Shown here: in pieces, positions 44,465 to 53,845 of the stretch
Position numbering within the stretch: position 1 is the first letter of the stretch
Layout: the number at the start of each line of letters is the position of its first letter
Assembly: GCF_014636475.1 (NCBI RefSeq)
Contig: NZ_BMEL01000002.1
Span: 310,001 to 374,000, forward strand
Origin: Halobacillus andaensis
Lineage (GTDB): Bacteria > Bacillota > Bacilli > Bacillales > Halobacillaceae
Reading direction: 5' to 3'
DNA: 64,000 nt
The notes under the pieces: generated by a model
What the model was told of the DNA's origin: nothing
Database searches by the model: none
The model's input: the letters and a program-made list of their open reading frames with translations, nothing else
Program-made: the position numbers and the translations under genes

Positions 44465-44854
44465 TTACACGCTCTTATCCATGCAAGTGATTAAACGTTC
44501 TTCAATATCCTTAGCCAGTGATTCAATCGTTTCATCATTTACCATACTGATGAGTGCCGTAGGCTTAGGCATACCAATTTTGGTTGTCCCCTCATCATCA
44601 TATACAACCATTTTACACGGTAAAAAATAACCAGCCATTTGGTTTTCACTTAAGACTCGTTGAGCTTCTTTAGGGTTACAAACTTCTAATACTTTATATT
44701 CTTTATTAAAATCTAGACCTTTTTCTTGGAGTTTATCCTTAATATCAAATGTCCAAAGTACACCGAACTGTTCCTCTTTCAGGCTGGCTTCAAGACTTTC
44801 AACAGCTTCTTCGACTCCTTTATTTGTCGAAACTGTGTAATCAAACATAATCAT
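44465..44854 (-). CDS. DUF302 domain protein
   Basis: 129 residues. DUF302 fold with VEAVESLEASLKEEQFGVLW, VCNPKEAQRVLSENQMAGYF and LPCKMVVYDDEGTTKIGMPK. Often found with sulfur or thiol-stress genes. A CstR-like operator in its promoter spacer suggests that it belongs to the same regulon. AGGAGG lies before the ATG. Confidence 0.88.
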   Translation of the reverse strand: MIMFDYTVSTNKGVEEAVESLEASLKEEQFGVLWTFDIKDKLQEKGLDFNKEYKVLEVCNPKEAQRVLSENQMAGYFLPCKMVVYDDEGTTKIGMPKPTALISMVNDETIESLAKDIEERLITCMDKSV

Positions 44855-44880
44855 CCTCCTTATAGTTTAGGGTTCCATAC

Positions 44881-44909
44881 GTAATATACCCTCATAAGTA
44901 TTCAATTAA
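44881..44909 (-). promoter_or_regulatory. DUF302 promoter with CstR-like operator
   Basis: Minus strand: TTAATT, 17-base spacer, TATTAC; ATACC-N6-AGTAT (44886-44901) sits in the spacer, the same layout as the cstR promoter. Confidence 0.6.
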
Positions 44910-45008
44910 TCAGTAAAATGGTAGAACTTTTGTTTTCTGTTATCTATGAAAAAGATTAATCATAAGCCTGTATCATTTCATTCATTTATATTAGAATAAG
45001 GGGAGCAA

Positions 45009-45767
45009 ATGAGAGGACGTGAGACAATCATGAAAAAAGATATAAAACTAATCGCACTAGATATGGATGGCACTTTATTAAATACAGAAGAAGAAGTATC
45101 AGAAGAAAACTTTAAAGCTATTCAAAAAGCAAAGGAAAAAGGAATTCATGTAGTGCTAAGCACGGGTCGTTCCCTTGACCGCTGCAGAGAAATCGCAGAA
45201 TCACTTGGACGCTCTTCATTTATTGTGACGATCAACGGGGGAGAAATATATAATCATCAATTTGAATTAGTCGATCAGACACTATTGGATTCGAAGTTGG
45301 TCGAACGTCTATGGGAGCTTCGTCAGGAACATGAAGTGCATTATTGGTCGACGACCGTACAAGGACAATTCAATAGTACACAGAACTTTGACAAAGAGGT
45401 AAGCGACTATGACTGGTTGAAGTTTGGCTTTGATATTGAAGATGATGAAATTAGAAAAGTTATTTTAGATGAGCTTTTAAATAATGAAGCGTTAGAGATT
45501 TCAAACTCCAGTCCAACGAATATCGAAGTAAACCCGGCGGGAGTTAATAAAGCAGCTGCCCTTCTAAAAGTGTGTGAACGCCTGGACATGAAGATGGAAA
45601 ATGTGATGGCGGTCGGTGACAGTTTGAATGATTTAGCGATGATTAAAGAGGCAGGAATTGGTGTAGCCATGGGCAATGCTCAAGAAGATGTCAAGAAAGC
45701 TGCAGCGTGGGTCACAAATACGAATGATGAAAGCGGAGTAGCTAAAGCGATTGAGATCGTATTATAA
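45009..45767 (+). CDS. Cof-type HAD phosphatase
   Basis: 252 residues. Haloacid dehalogenase motifs: I in LIALDMDGTLLN (nucleophile Asp), II in VVLSTGRSLDR, III/IV in VMAVGDSLNDLAMIKEAGIG. A C2B cap domain lies between. Members dephosphorylate sugar phosphates, FMN or PLP; the substrate is unknown. AGGGGAG stands close to the ATG at 45009; the ATG at 45030 (MKKDIKLIALD) is an alternative start. Confidence 0.88.
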   Translation: MRGRETIMKKDIKLIALDMDGTLLNTEEEVSEENFKAIQKAKEKGIHVVLSTGRSLDRCREIAESLGRSSFIVTINGGEIYNHQFELVDQTLLDSKLVERLWELRQEHEVHYWSTTVQGQFNSTQNFDKEVSDYDWLKFGFDIEDDEIRKVILDELLNNEALEISNSSPTNIEVNPAGVNKAAALLKVCERLDMKMENVMAVGDSLNDLAMIKEAGIGVAMGNAQEDVKKAAAWVTNTNDESGVAKAIEIVL

Positions 45768-45840
45768 TTCATCTGGGGCATAAGTTCTTGAGCTCCAGCA
45801 TAATATAGTACTACCCTACCTAAAGTCTCCTCCTATACAA

Positions 45841-45882
45841 AAAACACGGACCTTCATCCTATGATGAGGTCCGTGTTTTTTT
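45841..45882 (+). terminator. terminator of the HAD gene
   Basis: AAACACGGACC / GGTCCGTGTTT outer stem plus TCATC / GATGA inner stem, followed by T. Confidence 0.85.
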
Positions 45883-45999
45883 CTTATTGAAAACGCTTAC
45901 CAAATTTAAGCAGGAATTTGAGTTGGAGGCACGAATTAATAGTAAGTGAGATATTTTGAGCTTTTATATATCTGAAAATTCTGTAAAAGGTGGTTCGTT

Positions 46000-47151
46000 A
46001 TGAAAGCTGCTTACTTAAAGGAAGAACATGAGATGCTTCGTACCTCCTTAAAGAAATTTCTTGAAAAAGAAGCCTATCCTTTTTTCAATGAGTGGGAAGA
46101 AAAAGGGGAGGTTCCACGCTCGTTCTGGAAGAAGCTTGGAGAGCAAGGGTATCTGTGTCCTTGGCTTGAAGATGAATTTGGAGGCTTTGGAGCAGACTTC
46201 GGATATTCGGTTGTTATTAACGAAGAATTAGAAAAAGTAGGGACAGGTCTTATTGGAATAGGGTTACATAGCGATATCGTTGTGCCTTACTTATCTCATT
46301 ATGGAACAGTTGAGCAGAAAAAGAAATGGCTGCCTAAGTGTGTAACTGGTGAGTTGATTACAGCAGTGGCCATGACTGAGCCTGGAGCGGGATCTGATTT
46401 AGCGAGCATACGAACGAGTGCCCATCTTGATGGGGACCACTATGTGTTAAACGGAGAGAAAACTTTCATTACGAATGGTGTGCACGCCGATTTAATTCTT
46501 GTGGTTTGTAAAACAGATACAAACGTTCAACCTTCTCACCGCGGGATAAGTCTTTTAGTCGTTGAGAGAGGGACGAAGGGGTTTTCAAGAGGGAAGAAAT
46601 TAAAAAAAGTAGGATTGTATAGCCAAGACACAGCAGAATTAATTTTTGAAGATGCCAGAATACCACAAGAAAATTTAATAGGTGAAGAAGGGAAGGGCTT
46701 TTATTACTTAATGGATCAGCTTCAGCAAGAACGGTTAATTGTTGCGATAGGAGGAATCGCAGCGAGTGAGCGGATGCTTGAGCTTACCATTGATTATGTA
46801 AAAAATAGAAAAGCTTTTGGGCAGTCTATAGCTTCTTTTCAAAACACGCAATTTAAGTTAGCTGAGCTACAGACGGAAGTGGAAATCGGAAGGACTTTTT
46901 TAGACCGGACCATTCAGTCCCATATGAACGGTGAAGGTGTAGAGAAAGAAGTATCGATGGCTAAATGGTGGATAACCGACCTTGTCAAAAAGGTAGCCAG
47001 CTCTTGTATGCATTTACACGGAGGCTATGGATATATGGAGGAGTATGAAATTGCCAGAAGGTTCCGAGATGCACCTGTTACAGCCATTTATGCAGGGTCG
47101 AATGAAATCATGAAGTCAATTATAGCAAAGAAGATGGGACTAGGTAAGTGA
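46000..47151 (+). CDS. acyl-CoA dehydrogenase
   Basis: 383 residues. FAD enzyme for the first step of beta-oxidation. Visible are VAMTEPGAGSDLASIRT, the FAD/NAD block YVLNGEKTFITNGVHADLIL, QERLIVAIGGIAASERML, and the C-terminal RFRDAPVTAIYAGSNEIMK with the region of the catalytic Glu. First gene of a four-gene fatty acid degradation operon; GTAAAAGGTGG precedes the ATG. Confidence 0.93.
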   Translation: MKAAYLKEEHEMLRTSLKKFLEKEAYPFFNEWEEKGEVPRSFWKKLGEQGYLCPWLEDEFGGFGADFGYSVVINEELEKVGTGLIGIGLHSDIVVPYLSHYGTVEQKKKWLPKCVTGELITAVAMTEPGAGSDLASIRTSAHLDGDHYVLNGEKTFITNGVHADLILVVCKTDTNVQPSHRGISLLVVERGTKGFSRGKKLKKVGLYSQDTAELIFEDARIPQENLIGEEGKGFYYLMDQLQQERLIVAIGGIAASERMLELTIDYVKNRKAFGQSIASFQNTQFKLAELQTEVEIGRTFLDRTIQSHMNGEGVEKEVSMAKWWITDLVKKVASSCMHLHGGYGYMEEYEIARRFRDAPVTAIYAGSNEIMKSIIAKKMGLGK

Positions 47152-47170
47152 ATAGTTAGGAGGAATAGTA

Positions 47171-48325
47171 GTGAATGAAGTAGTTATCGTAGAGGCCGTG
47201 CGCACTCCTGTAGGAAAAAGAAACGGTTTATTAAGTGATATTAGGGCAGATGAATTGTTAGCAAAAGTGTTACGGGAAATAGTGGATCGTGTTTCTTTAG
47301 ACCCAAGTCAAGTAGACGATGTCATTGCTGGATGCGTCTCTCAAGTAGGGGAACAAGCAGGGGATGTGGCTCGTGTAGCAGCTCTAATTGCAGGCTTTCC
47401 TAAGGAGGTCCCTGGAGTGACGATTGATCGACAATGCGGCTCAAGTCAACAAGCCCTTCATTTTGCTTCTCAAGCCATAGCAAGCGGGGATATGGACATT
47501 GTCATTGCTGGAGGAGTAGAAAGCATGTCCAGGGTTCCTATGTTCTCAAATATGAAAGGGTCAGAGTACAGTGATAAACTCACCGATCGGTATGAAATTA
47601 TAAATCAGGGACTATCAGCTGAAAGGATTGCTGATCATTGGAAGCTGAGCCGTCGTGATCTTGATGAATATGCGGCCAGCAGTCATGAACGAGCTTTACG
47701 TGCAAGGGAAGAAGAGCGTTTTGATAAAGAAATAATGGCAGTAGAAGCTAAAGATAAACAAGGTTTGCCGATTATGATGCAGCACGATGAGGGGCCGCGT
47801 CCAGGTACAACGGCTGATACATTAGCCGAGCTTAAGCCTGTTTTTAACGAGCATGGGGTAATTACAGCAGGAAATGCAAGTCAAATTAGTGATGGTGCGT
47901 CAGCGGTTCTTTTAATGTCTCACAATAAAGCGGAAGAATTAGGGCTTCAACCAAGATGCCGAGTAGTTGCTCGTTCTGTAGTTGGCTCTGATCCAACATT
48001 TATGCTTACGGGTCCCGTGCCAGCTACTCACAAAGTATTACAAAAAGCTGGTCTTAACCTTGCTGATATTGACTTATTTGAAGTAAATGAAGCTTTTGCT
48101 CCTGTTCCTTTATTTTGGCTGAAAGAGACAGGTGCTGAACGGACCAAACTGAACGTAAACGGAGGCGCTATCGCATTAGGCCATCCTTTAGGCGCGACAG
48201 GAACTAAATTACTGACAACCTTAGTTCACGAATTAGAAAGAAGTAAAGGTCGTTATGGTCTTCAGGCTGTCTGTGAAGGAATGGGGATGGCCAATGCAAC
48301 AATTATTGAGCGACTGGAGGGATAG
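47171..48325 (+). CDS. acetyl-CoA acyltransferase (thiolase)
   Basis: 384 residues from a GTG with AGGAGGAA upstream. Thiolase fold: nucleophile Cys in TIDRQCGSSQQALHFA, His in LFEVNEAFAPVPL, GGAIALGHPLGATGTKL, and second Cys in LQAVCEGMGMANATI. It cleaves 3-ketoacyl-CoA. 19 bases after the dehydrogenase gene. Confidence 0.94.
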   Translation: MNEVVIVEAVRTPVGKRNGLLSDIRADELLAKVLREIVDRVSLDPSQVDDVIAGCVSQVGEQAGDVARVAALIAGFPKEVPGVTIDRQCGSSQQALHFASQAIASGDMDIVIAGGVESMSRVPMFSNMKGSEYSDKLTDRYEIINQGLSAERIADHWKLSRRDLDEYAASSHERALRAREEERFDKEIMAVEAKDKQGLPIMMQHDEGPRPGTTADTLAELKPVFNEHGVITAGNASQISDGASAVLLMSHNKAEELGLQPRCRVVARSVVGSDPTFMLTGPVPATHKVLQKAGLNLADIDLFEVNEAFAPVPLFWLKETGAERTKLNVNGGAIALGHPLGATGTKLLTTLVHELERSKGRYGLQAVCEGMGMANATIIERLEG

Positions 48326-48328
48326 AGG

Positions 48329-49096
48329 GTGGATCCAAAAGATATTGTGGCAGTGGTGACAGGCGGTGCCTCAGGTCTAGGGGAGGCAGCGGTTCGAAGC
48401 ATTGTCGAACAGGGAGGTAAAGCAATCATAGCAGATGTGAACGCTGAGAAAGGTGAGGCACTATCAGAAGAGCTTAATGAATCAGCTGTATTTTACCCTT
48501 TAGACGTTACAAATGAAGAGCAAATTAAAGAAGGGCTTACCAAAGCTGCTCACCATTTCGGATATATCAATGCCCTTGTAAATTGTGCAGGCATCGTTAT
48601 TGCAGAGAAAGTTTCGGGAAAGGAAGGATCTCATCGTTTAGATTCTTTTCAGAAAGTCATTGAAGTTAACCTCACAGGAACCTTTAATATGATACGACTG
48701 ACTGCCGAAAAAATGATAGGGAACCAATCGAATGAAGAAGGAGAACGGGGAATTATTATTAATACGGCATCAATTGCGGCCTTTGATGGTCAGATAGGAC
48801 AAGCCGCTTATAGTGCGTCTAAGGGTGGAGTTGCTAGTATGACGCTTCCTATATCAAGGGAATTAGCGCGCTTTGGTATACGAGTAATGACGATAGCCCC
48901 TGGATTATTTGAAACTCCGATGTTTGACGTCCTTCCTGCTGCAGCTAAAGAGGCTTTAGGAAAGTCTACCCCTTTCCCAAATCGCCTTGGCCAGCCTCGG
49001 GAGTATGGCAAACTTGCGTTAAGCATAATAGAAAACCCTATGTTAAACGGGGAGGTGATCCGGCTTGACGGAGCGATAAGGTTGCAGCCGAAGTAG
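48329..49096 (+). CDS. SDR-family 3-hydroxyacyl-CoA dehydrogenase (type II-like)
   Basis: 255 residues from a GTG three bases after the thiolase stop. NAD site [19 protein letters not shown]-equivalent [10 protein letters not shown], catalytic Ser in [11 protein letters not shown] and YSASK in [13 protein letters not shown]. Resembles mammalian 17-beta-HSD10-type enzymes. It would supply the third beta-oxidation step; no enoyl-CoA hydratase is in the operon. Confidence 0.9.
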   Translation: MDPKDIVAVVTGGASGLGEAAVRSIVEQGGKAIIADVNAEKGEALSEELNESAVFYPLDVTNEEQIKEGLTKAAHHFGYINALVNCAGIVIAEKVSGKEGSHRLDSFQKVIEVNLTGTFNMIRLTAEKMIGNQSNEEGERGIIINTASIAAFDGQIGQAAYSASKGGVASMTLPISRELARFGIRVMTIAPGLFETPMFDVLPAAAKEALGKSTPFPNRLGQPREYGKLALSIIENPMLNGEVIRLDGAIRLQPK

Positions 49097-49138
49097 GAGA
49101 GGGAGACGACTAAAAAATAAAAAGGGAGAGGTTTAGGT

Positions 49139-50692
49139 ATGGGACCAACATTAACGAGTATGTTTGAACAAACCGTAGCCAAGTATCCAAATAAAGAAGG
49201 GTTAGTTGATCTGCGTTTAGGAACAAGGTGGACATACAGCGAATGGGATGAAGAGGTAAATAGGCTGGCCAACACGCTTCTTGCCGAAGGGGTAGAAAAA
49301 GGGGATCGAGTCTCCACTGTACTATTTAATACTGCAGAATTTGCAACGACGTTGTTTGCTTGTATGAAGATTGGGGCCGTCTTTAATCCCATTAATTTTC
49401 GTTTAACTGCTCAAGAAATTGATTACATCATCAATGACGCTGACCCTAAAGTCGTTATCTTTGAAAAGGCTACGGCAGCCTCCGTTAAAGGTATTGCTGC
49501 TTCCCTTCCTCATATTACGTTCTGGTCGATTGACGAGAGAGAGCTGGAATATGCTGAACATTATTACCGTGCGATTGAAGGGGCTCAAGCAATAAGGCCA
49601 AATGTTGAGGTGGACGAAGATGACCTTTATGCCATTATGTATACTTCGGGTACAACAGGGGCACCTAAAGGGGTTCTTCACACGCATAGAGATATGGTAG
49701 ATCAGGCGCTTATTTTAACCGCCACCTTAAGATTAACCCCTGAAGATCGTGGGTTGAGTGTCGCTCCTTTGTTCCATTGCGCTGAACTCCACTGTACGTT
49801 CTTTCCAAGGATTATGGTAGGAGCAACAAATATAATTCTCCATCATTTTGACCCTAAAGCTATGATTGATACCGTTCGCGAAGAACAAATATCTACGATG
49901 TTTGCCGCTCCTACGATGTGGAACATGGTGCTCCAGGAAGAATTCAACCAAGATGATTTTGCTACACTGCGCCAAGGGTTGTATGGAGGTGCACCAATGG
50001 CACCTGCATTAACCACTCGTTTGCATGAGGCATTAGGTGTTCAACTGCTCCAAGCTTACGGAATGACTGAAATGGGGCCTGCAATAACGGCGCTGCTAGA
50101 AGATGAACAGATTTCAAAAGCAGGATCGGCGGGGAGAGCCCTTATTAATCATGAGGTGCGCGTAGTAAGAACAAGGGAAGATGGACCTGCAGATCCTGAG
50201 GATGTTTGTGAGCCTAGAGAGCTTGGAGAAATTGTGGTACGAGGCCCAAGTACGATGAAGGGATACTACAAGCGGCCTGAAGCAACCGAAGAGGTTATGT
50301 TCAAAGGATGGTATCACTCCGGCGATATAGGGTCATTCGATGAAGAAGGGTATTTATGGGTAAGTGATCGAGTGAAAGATATGATTATATCAGGTGGAGA
50401 AAACATTTACTCAAGGGAAGTAGAAGATGTATTATTTGATCACCCTCTTGTCGTCGATGCGGCAGTCATTGGAGAGCCTGATGAAATGTGGGGGGAACGA
50501 GTAGTTGCTTACGTTGTCCCTAAGGAAAAAAGCTTAACAGAGGCAGACTTAGAAGAATTCTGTACATCCACCAATCGGTTGGCTAGGTATAAGCGGCCAA
50601 GACGCTATGAATTTGTAGATGAGCTTCCGCGGAACGCTAGCGGCAAGCTGCAGAAATTTAAACTGAGAGAAAGCCAGGGCACTCGAACATAG
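49139..50692 (+). CDS. acyl-CoA synthetase (AMP-forming)
   Basis: 517 residues of the ANL superfamily. P-loop-like AIMYTSGTTGAPKGVLHTHR, LQAYGMTEMGPAIT, GWYHSGDIGSFDEEGYLWV, and C-terminal lysine in LPRNASGKLQKFKLRE. It activates a fatty or aromatic acid to its CoA ester and so feeds the three upstream enzymes. AAAGGGAGAGG precedes the ATG. A terminator follows. Confidence 0.92.
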   Translation: MGPTLTSMFEQTVAKYPNKEGLVDLRLGTRWTYSEWDEEVNRLANTLLAEGVEKGDRVSTVLFNTAEFATTLFACMKIGAVFNPINFRLTAQEIDYIINDADPKVVIFEKATAASVKGIAASLPHITFWSIDERELEYAEHYYRAIEGAQAIRPNVEVDEDDLYAIMYTSGTTGAPKGVLHTHRDMVDQALILTATLRLTPEDRGLSVAPLFHCAELHCTFFPRIMVGATNIILHHFDPKAMIDTVREEQISTMFAAPTMWNMVLQEEFNQDDFATLRQGLYGGAPMAPALTTRLHEALGVQLLQAYGMTEMGPAITALLEDEQISKAGSAGRALINHEVRVVRTREDGPADPEDVCEPRELGEIVVRGPSTMKGYYKRPEATEEVMFKGWYHSGDIGSFDEEGYLWVSDRVKDMIISGGENIYSREVEDVLFDHPLVVDAAVIGEPDEMWGERVVAYVVPKEKSLTEADLEEFCTSTNRLARYKRPRRYEFVDELPRNASGKLQKFKLRESQGTRT

Positions 50693-50732
50693 GAAAAGAA
50701 GCAGGCTGCGACAAAACTGAATAAGGCATAAT

Positions 50733-50776
50733 ATAATCCGAACGATTTTATTAAAATCAGTTCGGATTATTTATTT
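50733..50776 (+). terminator. terminator of the fatty-acid operon
   Basis: ATAATCCGAAC / GTTCGGATTAT with an inner ATTTTATTAAAAT stem, followed by T-rich sequence. Confidence 0.8.
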
Positions 50777-50851
50777 GTCAAGAAAGGAAGTTACCATCGC
50801 TCCGCAAGGAAACTTATACTCTTTAAGGTTTCTCTACAAGCTGTGAAGAAG

Positions 50852-52618
50852 TTAGAGCTTCTTCATTGTTTGAATTGGCTGCAAAGGTCTTACTTCATCG
50901 TACGTTTGAAATGGACAACCAAGAGTTTGTACACGATTGATCACATTCGTAATCGTAAAAGAGTAAGGAGTCAAGCTTTCAGTTAGTTCTTTCCAGTATA
51001 AAGGAGTAGCCACGCTGGCTTCCTTAGTAGCGCGAGCAGAATAAGGGGCGATGATCGTTTTTCCTTCTGCGTGCTGTACGTAGTCGATATAGAGACGGTG
51101 ACCACGCTTTTTCTTTAAGCGTTCGACGGTAAATAGATCAGGCTTTTCTTTTACAAGGAGCCGGGCTAACCGTTCAGTGAATTGTCTAGTTTCATCATAA
51201 TTCATTTCACCTTCTACAATGGGAATGTGGATTTGAAGGCCTTTGTTTCCCGAGGTCTTCACGAAGCTGTATACCTCTAGCTTGTCGAGTAAATGTTTTA
51301 ATAGCTGTGCTGCTAAAACAGCTGATTGAAACTCCTCACGAGAAGGAGGGTCTAAATCAAATATGATTTCATCCGGAACACTTGATAATGCTTTTTGAAA
51401 AGGGAGGTGGAACTCTAACGCTCCTTGGTTTCCCAGCCATAATAATGGCGAAAGCTGGTCTGCCCTTAATGAGATTTCTCCATCCTCCTCAGACCAACCT
51501 GTAATATAGTCAGGCGCATAGTCAGGTTTATGTTTTTGGAAAAAGGACGTCTGAGCAATACCATCAGGATAACGGATAACGGTAACTTTTTTGTTAGAAA
51601 AGAAGGGCAGCATATAAGGGGAAATGTGCCGCAAGTAAACTAAGTAATCTTCCTTACGAAGTCCATTAGGCCATAGTTGCTTGTTCGTATTAGTAAATTC
51701 AACTTCGTCAGGAAAAAGGGAGAGGCTCCATTGCAGTTTCTTTACTGTACAATCTGACGCCTCTAAGTCAAAACGGAAATCTTTAAACATAGGTTCTCTT
51801 AATTCTCCATTTTGAGCTTGTAAACAATCAATATCTACACATACTCCTGAATCAATTCTCCAGTTTTGTCCTTTTTCTTTAAAAAACGTACGCAGTGTTT
51901 TAAATTGTTCATCATCTAGTCCGTGTTTAACATGGCCGAGCTTTGAGCGCTGTTCTTCGTTATAGACTTCAGCTGTAAAGTAGTCGTTTTCTGGGTTGTA
52001 TTCCGTAAGAAAGCCAGAAATGGTACGCCATAATTTAATTTTCAACCATTCTTTAGAACGTTTGCTATACGTATAGAGGCTACTTTTACGTTTAGCTACT
52101 ATTCCTTCTCCAAGGTAATCAAAAACAATCTTATGAGCAGTATTCCAGTCTTGAAATGCTTCTACAACCTTTATCCTTGATAGGTTCATTCTTTTGATGA
52201 ATTCTTTAAGCTTTTTCCTTCTCGCTAGATAAGAGTCGCCTGTAGTCTCTTTTTCATGCTTGATCAAATCAAAAGCCATGAATGTGACAGGGCGCGTAGA
52301 AGAATGCTCCTTAATCTTCTCTTTGTTTTTTAGTCGCCCGCGAGTCTGCAATAAATCAAAATTGCCTTGATAAGGGTTGTTTAAAATCACGATCTCCCCA
52401 TCTAAAATAAAATCCTTTATAGGAGGGCGCTGTCGTTTAAAGTCATCAATGATTTCTGGGAATTGCTCAGATAAATTCTTCCCGTTTCGACTGATTAACT
52501 GAAGATCGTCCTCAGTCCCTATGAGAAACGCACGAAAGCCATCATATTTTATTTCATAGACCCACTTACTACCTTCAGGGATTTTTTCAGATAGGGTGGG
52601 GAGCATTGGTCTATTCAT
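50852..52618 (-). CDS. ligD: DNA ligase D (NHEJ ligase-polymerase)
   Basis: 588 residues from MNRPMLPTLSEKIPEGSKWV (AGGTGA five bases upstream). Ligase domain first with nucleotidyl lysine Lys24 in YEIKYDGFRAF and FILDGEIVILN, then its OB fold; polymerase/primase domain follows (LWPNGLRKEDYLVYLRHISP, IIFDLDPPSREEF, KTSGNKGLQIHIPI). No nuclease module, as in Bacillus LigD. Divergent from ku over 100 bases. It joins double-strand breaks with Ku, probably in spores or stationary phase. Confidence 0.94.
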   Translation of the reverse strand: MNRPMLPTLSEKIPEGSKWVYEIKYDGFRAFLIGTEDDLQLISRNGKNLSEQFPEIIDDFKRQRPPIKDFILDGEIVILNNPYQGNFDLLQTRGRLKNKEKIKEHSSTRPVTFMAFDLIKHEKETTGDSYLARRKKLKEFIKRMNLSRIKVVEAFQDWNTAHKIVFDYLGEGIVAKRKSSLYTYSKRSKEWLKIKLWRTISGFLTEYNPENDYFTAEVYNEEQRSKLGHVKHGLDDEQFKTLRTFFKEKGQNWRIDSGVCVDIDCLQAQNGELREPMFKDFRFDLEASDCTVKKLQWSLSLFPDEVEFTNTNKQLWPNGLRKEDYLVYLRHISPYMLPFFSNKKVTVIRYPDGIAQTSFFQKHKPDYAPDYITGWSEEDGEISLRADQLSPLLWLGNQGALEFHLPFQKALSSVPDEIIFDLDPPSREEFQSAVLAAQLLKHLLDKLEVYSFVKTSGNKGLQIHIPIVEGEMNYDETRQFTERLARLLVKEKPDLFTVERLKKKRGHRLYIDYVQHAEGKTIIAPYSARATKEASVATPLYWKELTESLTPYSFTITNVINRVQTLGCPFQTYDEVRPLQPIQTMKKL

Positions 52619-52718
52619 CTTTATCACCTGCTTTATACTCAATAGTTTAAGCGATATGAGAGAGCTTAATCATAATTTCTTATTCGAGGTGCATGCTATG
52701 AAAAAAGGAGTGGGAACA

Positions 52719-53561
52719 ATGCACACGATGTGGAAAGGGACCATTAGTTTCGGGCTTGTCAATATCCCCATTAAATTGCATGCTGCGACAGAAAATAAAG
52801 ACATTAAGCTAAGGCAGTTGCATGAAGAATGTAAGTCGCCTATTGAATATAAAAAGCGCTGTCCTGTTTGTGATAAAGAAGTAGCTAATGAGGAAATCGT
52901 CAAAGCTTATGAGTATACGAAGAACAAATTCGTCGTACTAGATGCGGAAGATTTAGAGAACTTAAAGAAGGAACAGGAAGATAAATCTGTAGAAATATTG
53001 GATTTTGTAAAACTAGAAGAAATTGATCCTATTTATTTTGAACGCAGTTATTTTATGTCGCCTAATGATGGCGGAACAAAAGCCTATGGGCTTCTGCGCC
53101 AAGCGCTAAGTGATACAGGTAAAATTGGGATCGCTAAAATTATCATCCGGTCAAAGGAACAGTTAGCCATCGTGAGAGTGTATCAAAACACACTAGTTAT
53201 GGAAACGATTCACTTCCCGGACGAAGTTCGTAACGTAGCAGATGTTCCTAACGTACCTGAGCAGACGGAGCTAAGTAAAAAAGAAGTAAGTACGGCGATT
53301 ACGCTCATTGATCAGCTCACGGCTGAATTTGAACCTGAGAAGTATACGGATGACTATAGAACAGCATTGATGGAGCTCATTGAAGCGAAACGGAATAATG
53401 AAGAAGTAACAACGTCTAAACCGAAATCTCCACAAGAAAATGTTTCGAATTTAATGGAGGCATTAGAACAATCATTAGAAAGTACAAAGGAATCGAAAAA
53501 GATCTCTCCGAAAAGAAAAACGGCAGCCAAAAAATCAACTCGCAAAAAGAAGACATCCTAA
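52719..53561 (+). CDS. ku: DNA end-binding protein Ku
   Basis: About 280 residues from MHTMWKGTISFGLVNIPIKL with AAGGAGTG upstream; ATG at 52698 is an alternative. Bacterial Ku core ring domain with CPVCDKEVANEEIVKAYEYT and YYLRP-like region replaced by SYFMSPNDGGTKAYGLLRQA. The lysine-rich tail (KRKTAAKKSTRKKKTS) is the type that recruits LigD and threads on DNA. Partner of ligD next door. Confidence 0.95.
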   Translation: MHTMWKGTISFGLVNIPIKLHAATENKDIKLRQLHEECKSPIEYKKRCPVCDKEVANEEIVKAYEYTKNKFVVLDAEDLENLKKEQEDKSVEILDFVKLEEIDPIYFERSYFMSPNDGGTKAYGLLRQALSDTGKIGIAKIIIRSKEQLAIVRVYQNTLVMETIHFPDEVRNVADVPNVPEQTELSKKEVSTAITLIDQLTAEFEPEKYTDDYRTALMELIEAKRNNEEVTTSKPKSPQENVSNLMEALEQSLESTKESKKISPKRKTAAKKSTRKKKTS

Positions 53562-53665
53562 ACAAAGACCTTGCTGTGTAGCGATTTGTCGAACTATAAC
53601 CCTGTATTTATCCAACGTTTTGTAGTATAATAATAATAGATCATTTCGGTCGGAGGGTTGTTTAG

Positions 53666-53845
53666 ATGAGCGTTCGTACGGATGAGCAAGCAGAAAGTCT
53701 TATGCAGTCTGCTAAGGCTTCCATGGCTATAGAAGGATTGGATTTAAGTCAACGTGAAGAAAGCCTCGTTAAAAAATGTTTAACAGGCTCGATTACGCAT
53801 AAAGAATTTTTAAAGCGGGCTCTGGAATTGTCGCGCCATGCCTAG
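53666..53845 (+). CDS. VbhA-like antitoxin of a Fic toxin
   Basis: 59 residues. It contains SMAIEG, which fits the Fic inhibitory motif (S/T)xxxE(G/N), within a short helix, followed by LSQREESLVKKCLTGSITHK. Class I Fic antitoxins (VbhA) carry this motif and block ATP binding in the toxin. CGGAGGG lies eight bases before the ATG. Its last eight bases overlap the fic start, so the two are translationally coupled. Confidence 0.8.
   Translation: MSVRTDEQAESLMQSAKASMAIEGLDLSQREESLVKKCLTGSITHKEFLKRALELSRHA

Noticed and set aside
45900-46000. Sigma-54 promoter before the acyl-CoA dehydrogenase operon
   Set aside because: A GG and a GGCAC occur, but no GG-N10-GC pair with a TTGC element was found.
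48808-49392. 194-residue antisense frame over the SDR and acyl-CoA synthetase genes
   Set aside because: Both plus-strand genes are complete family members; the antisense frame crosses their junction and has no recognisable domain.
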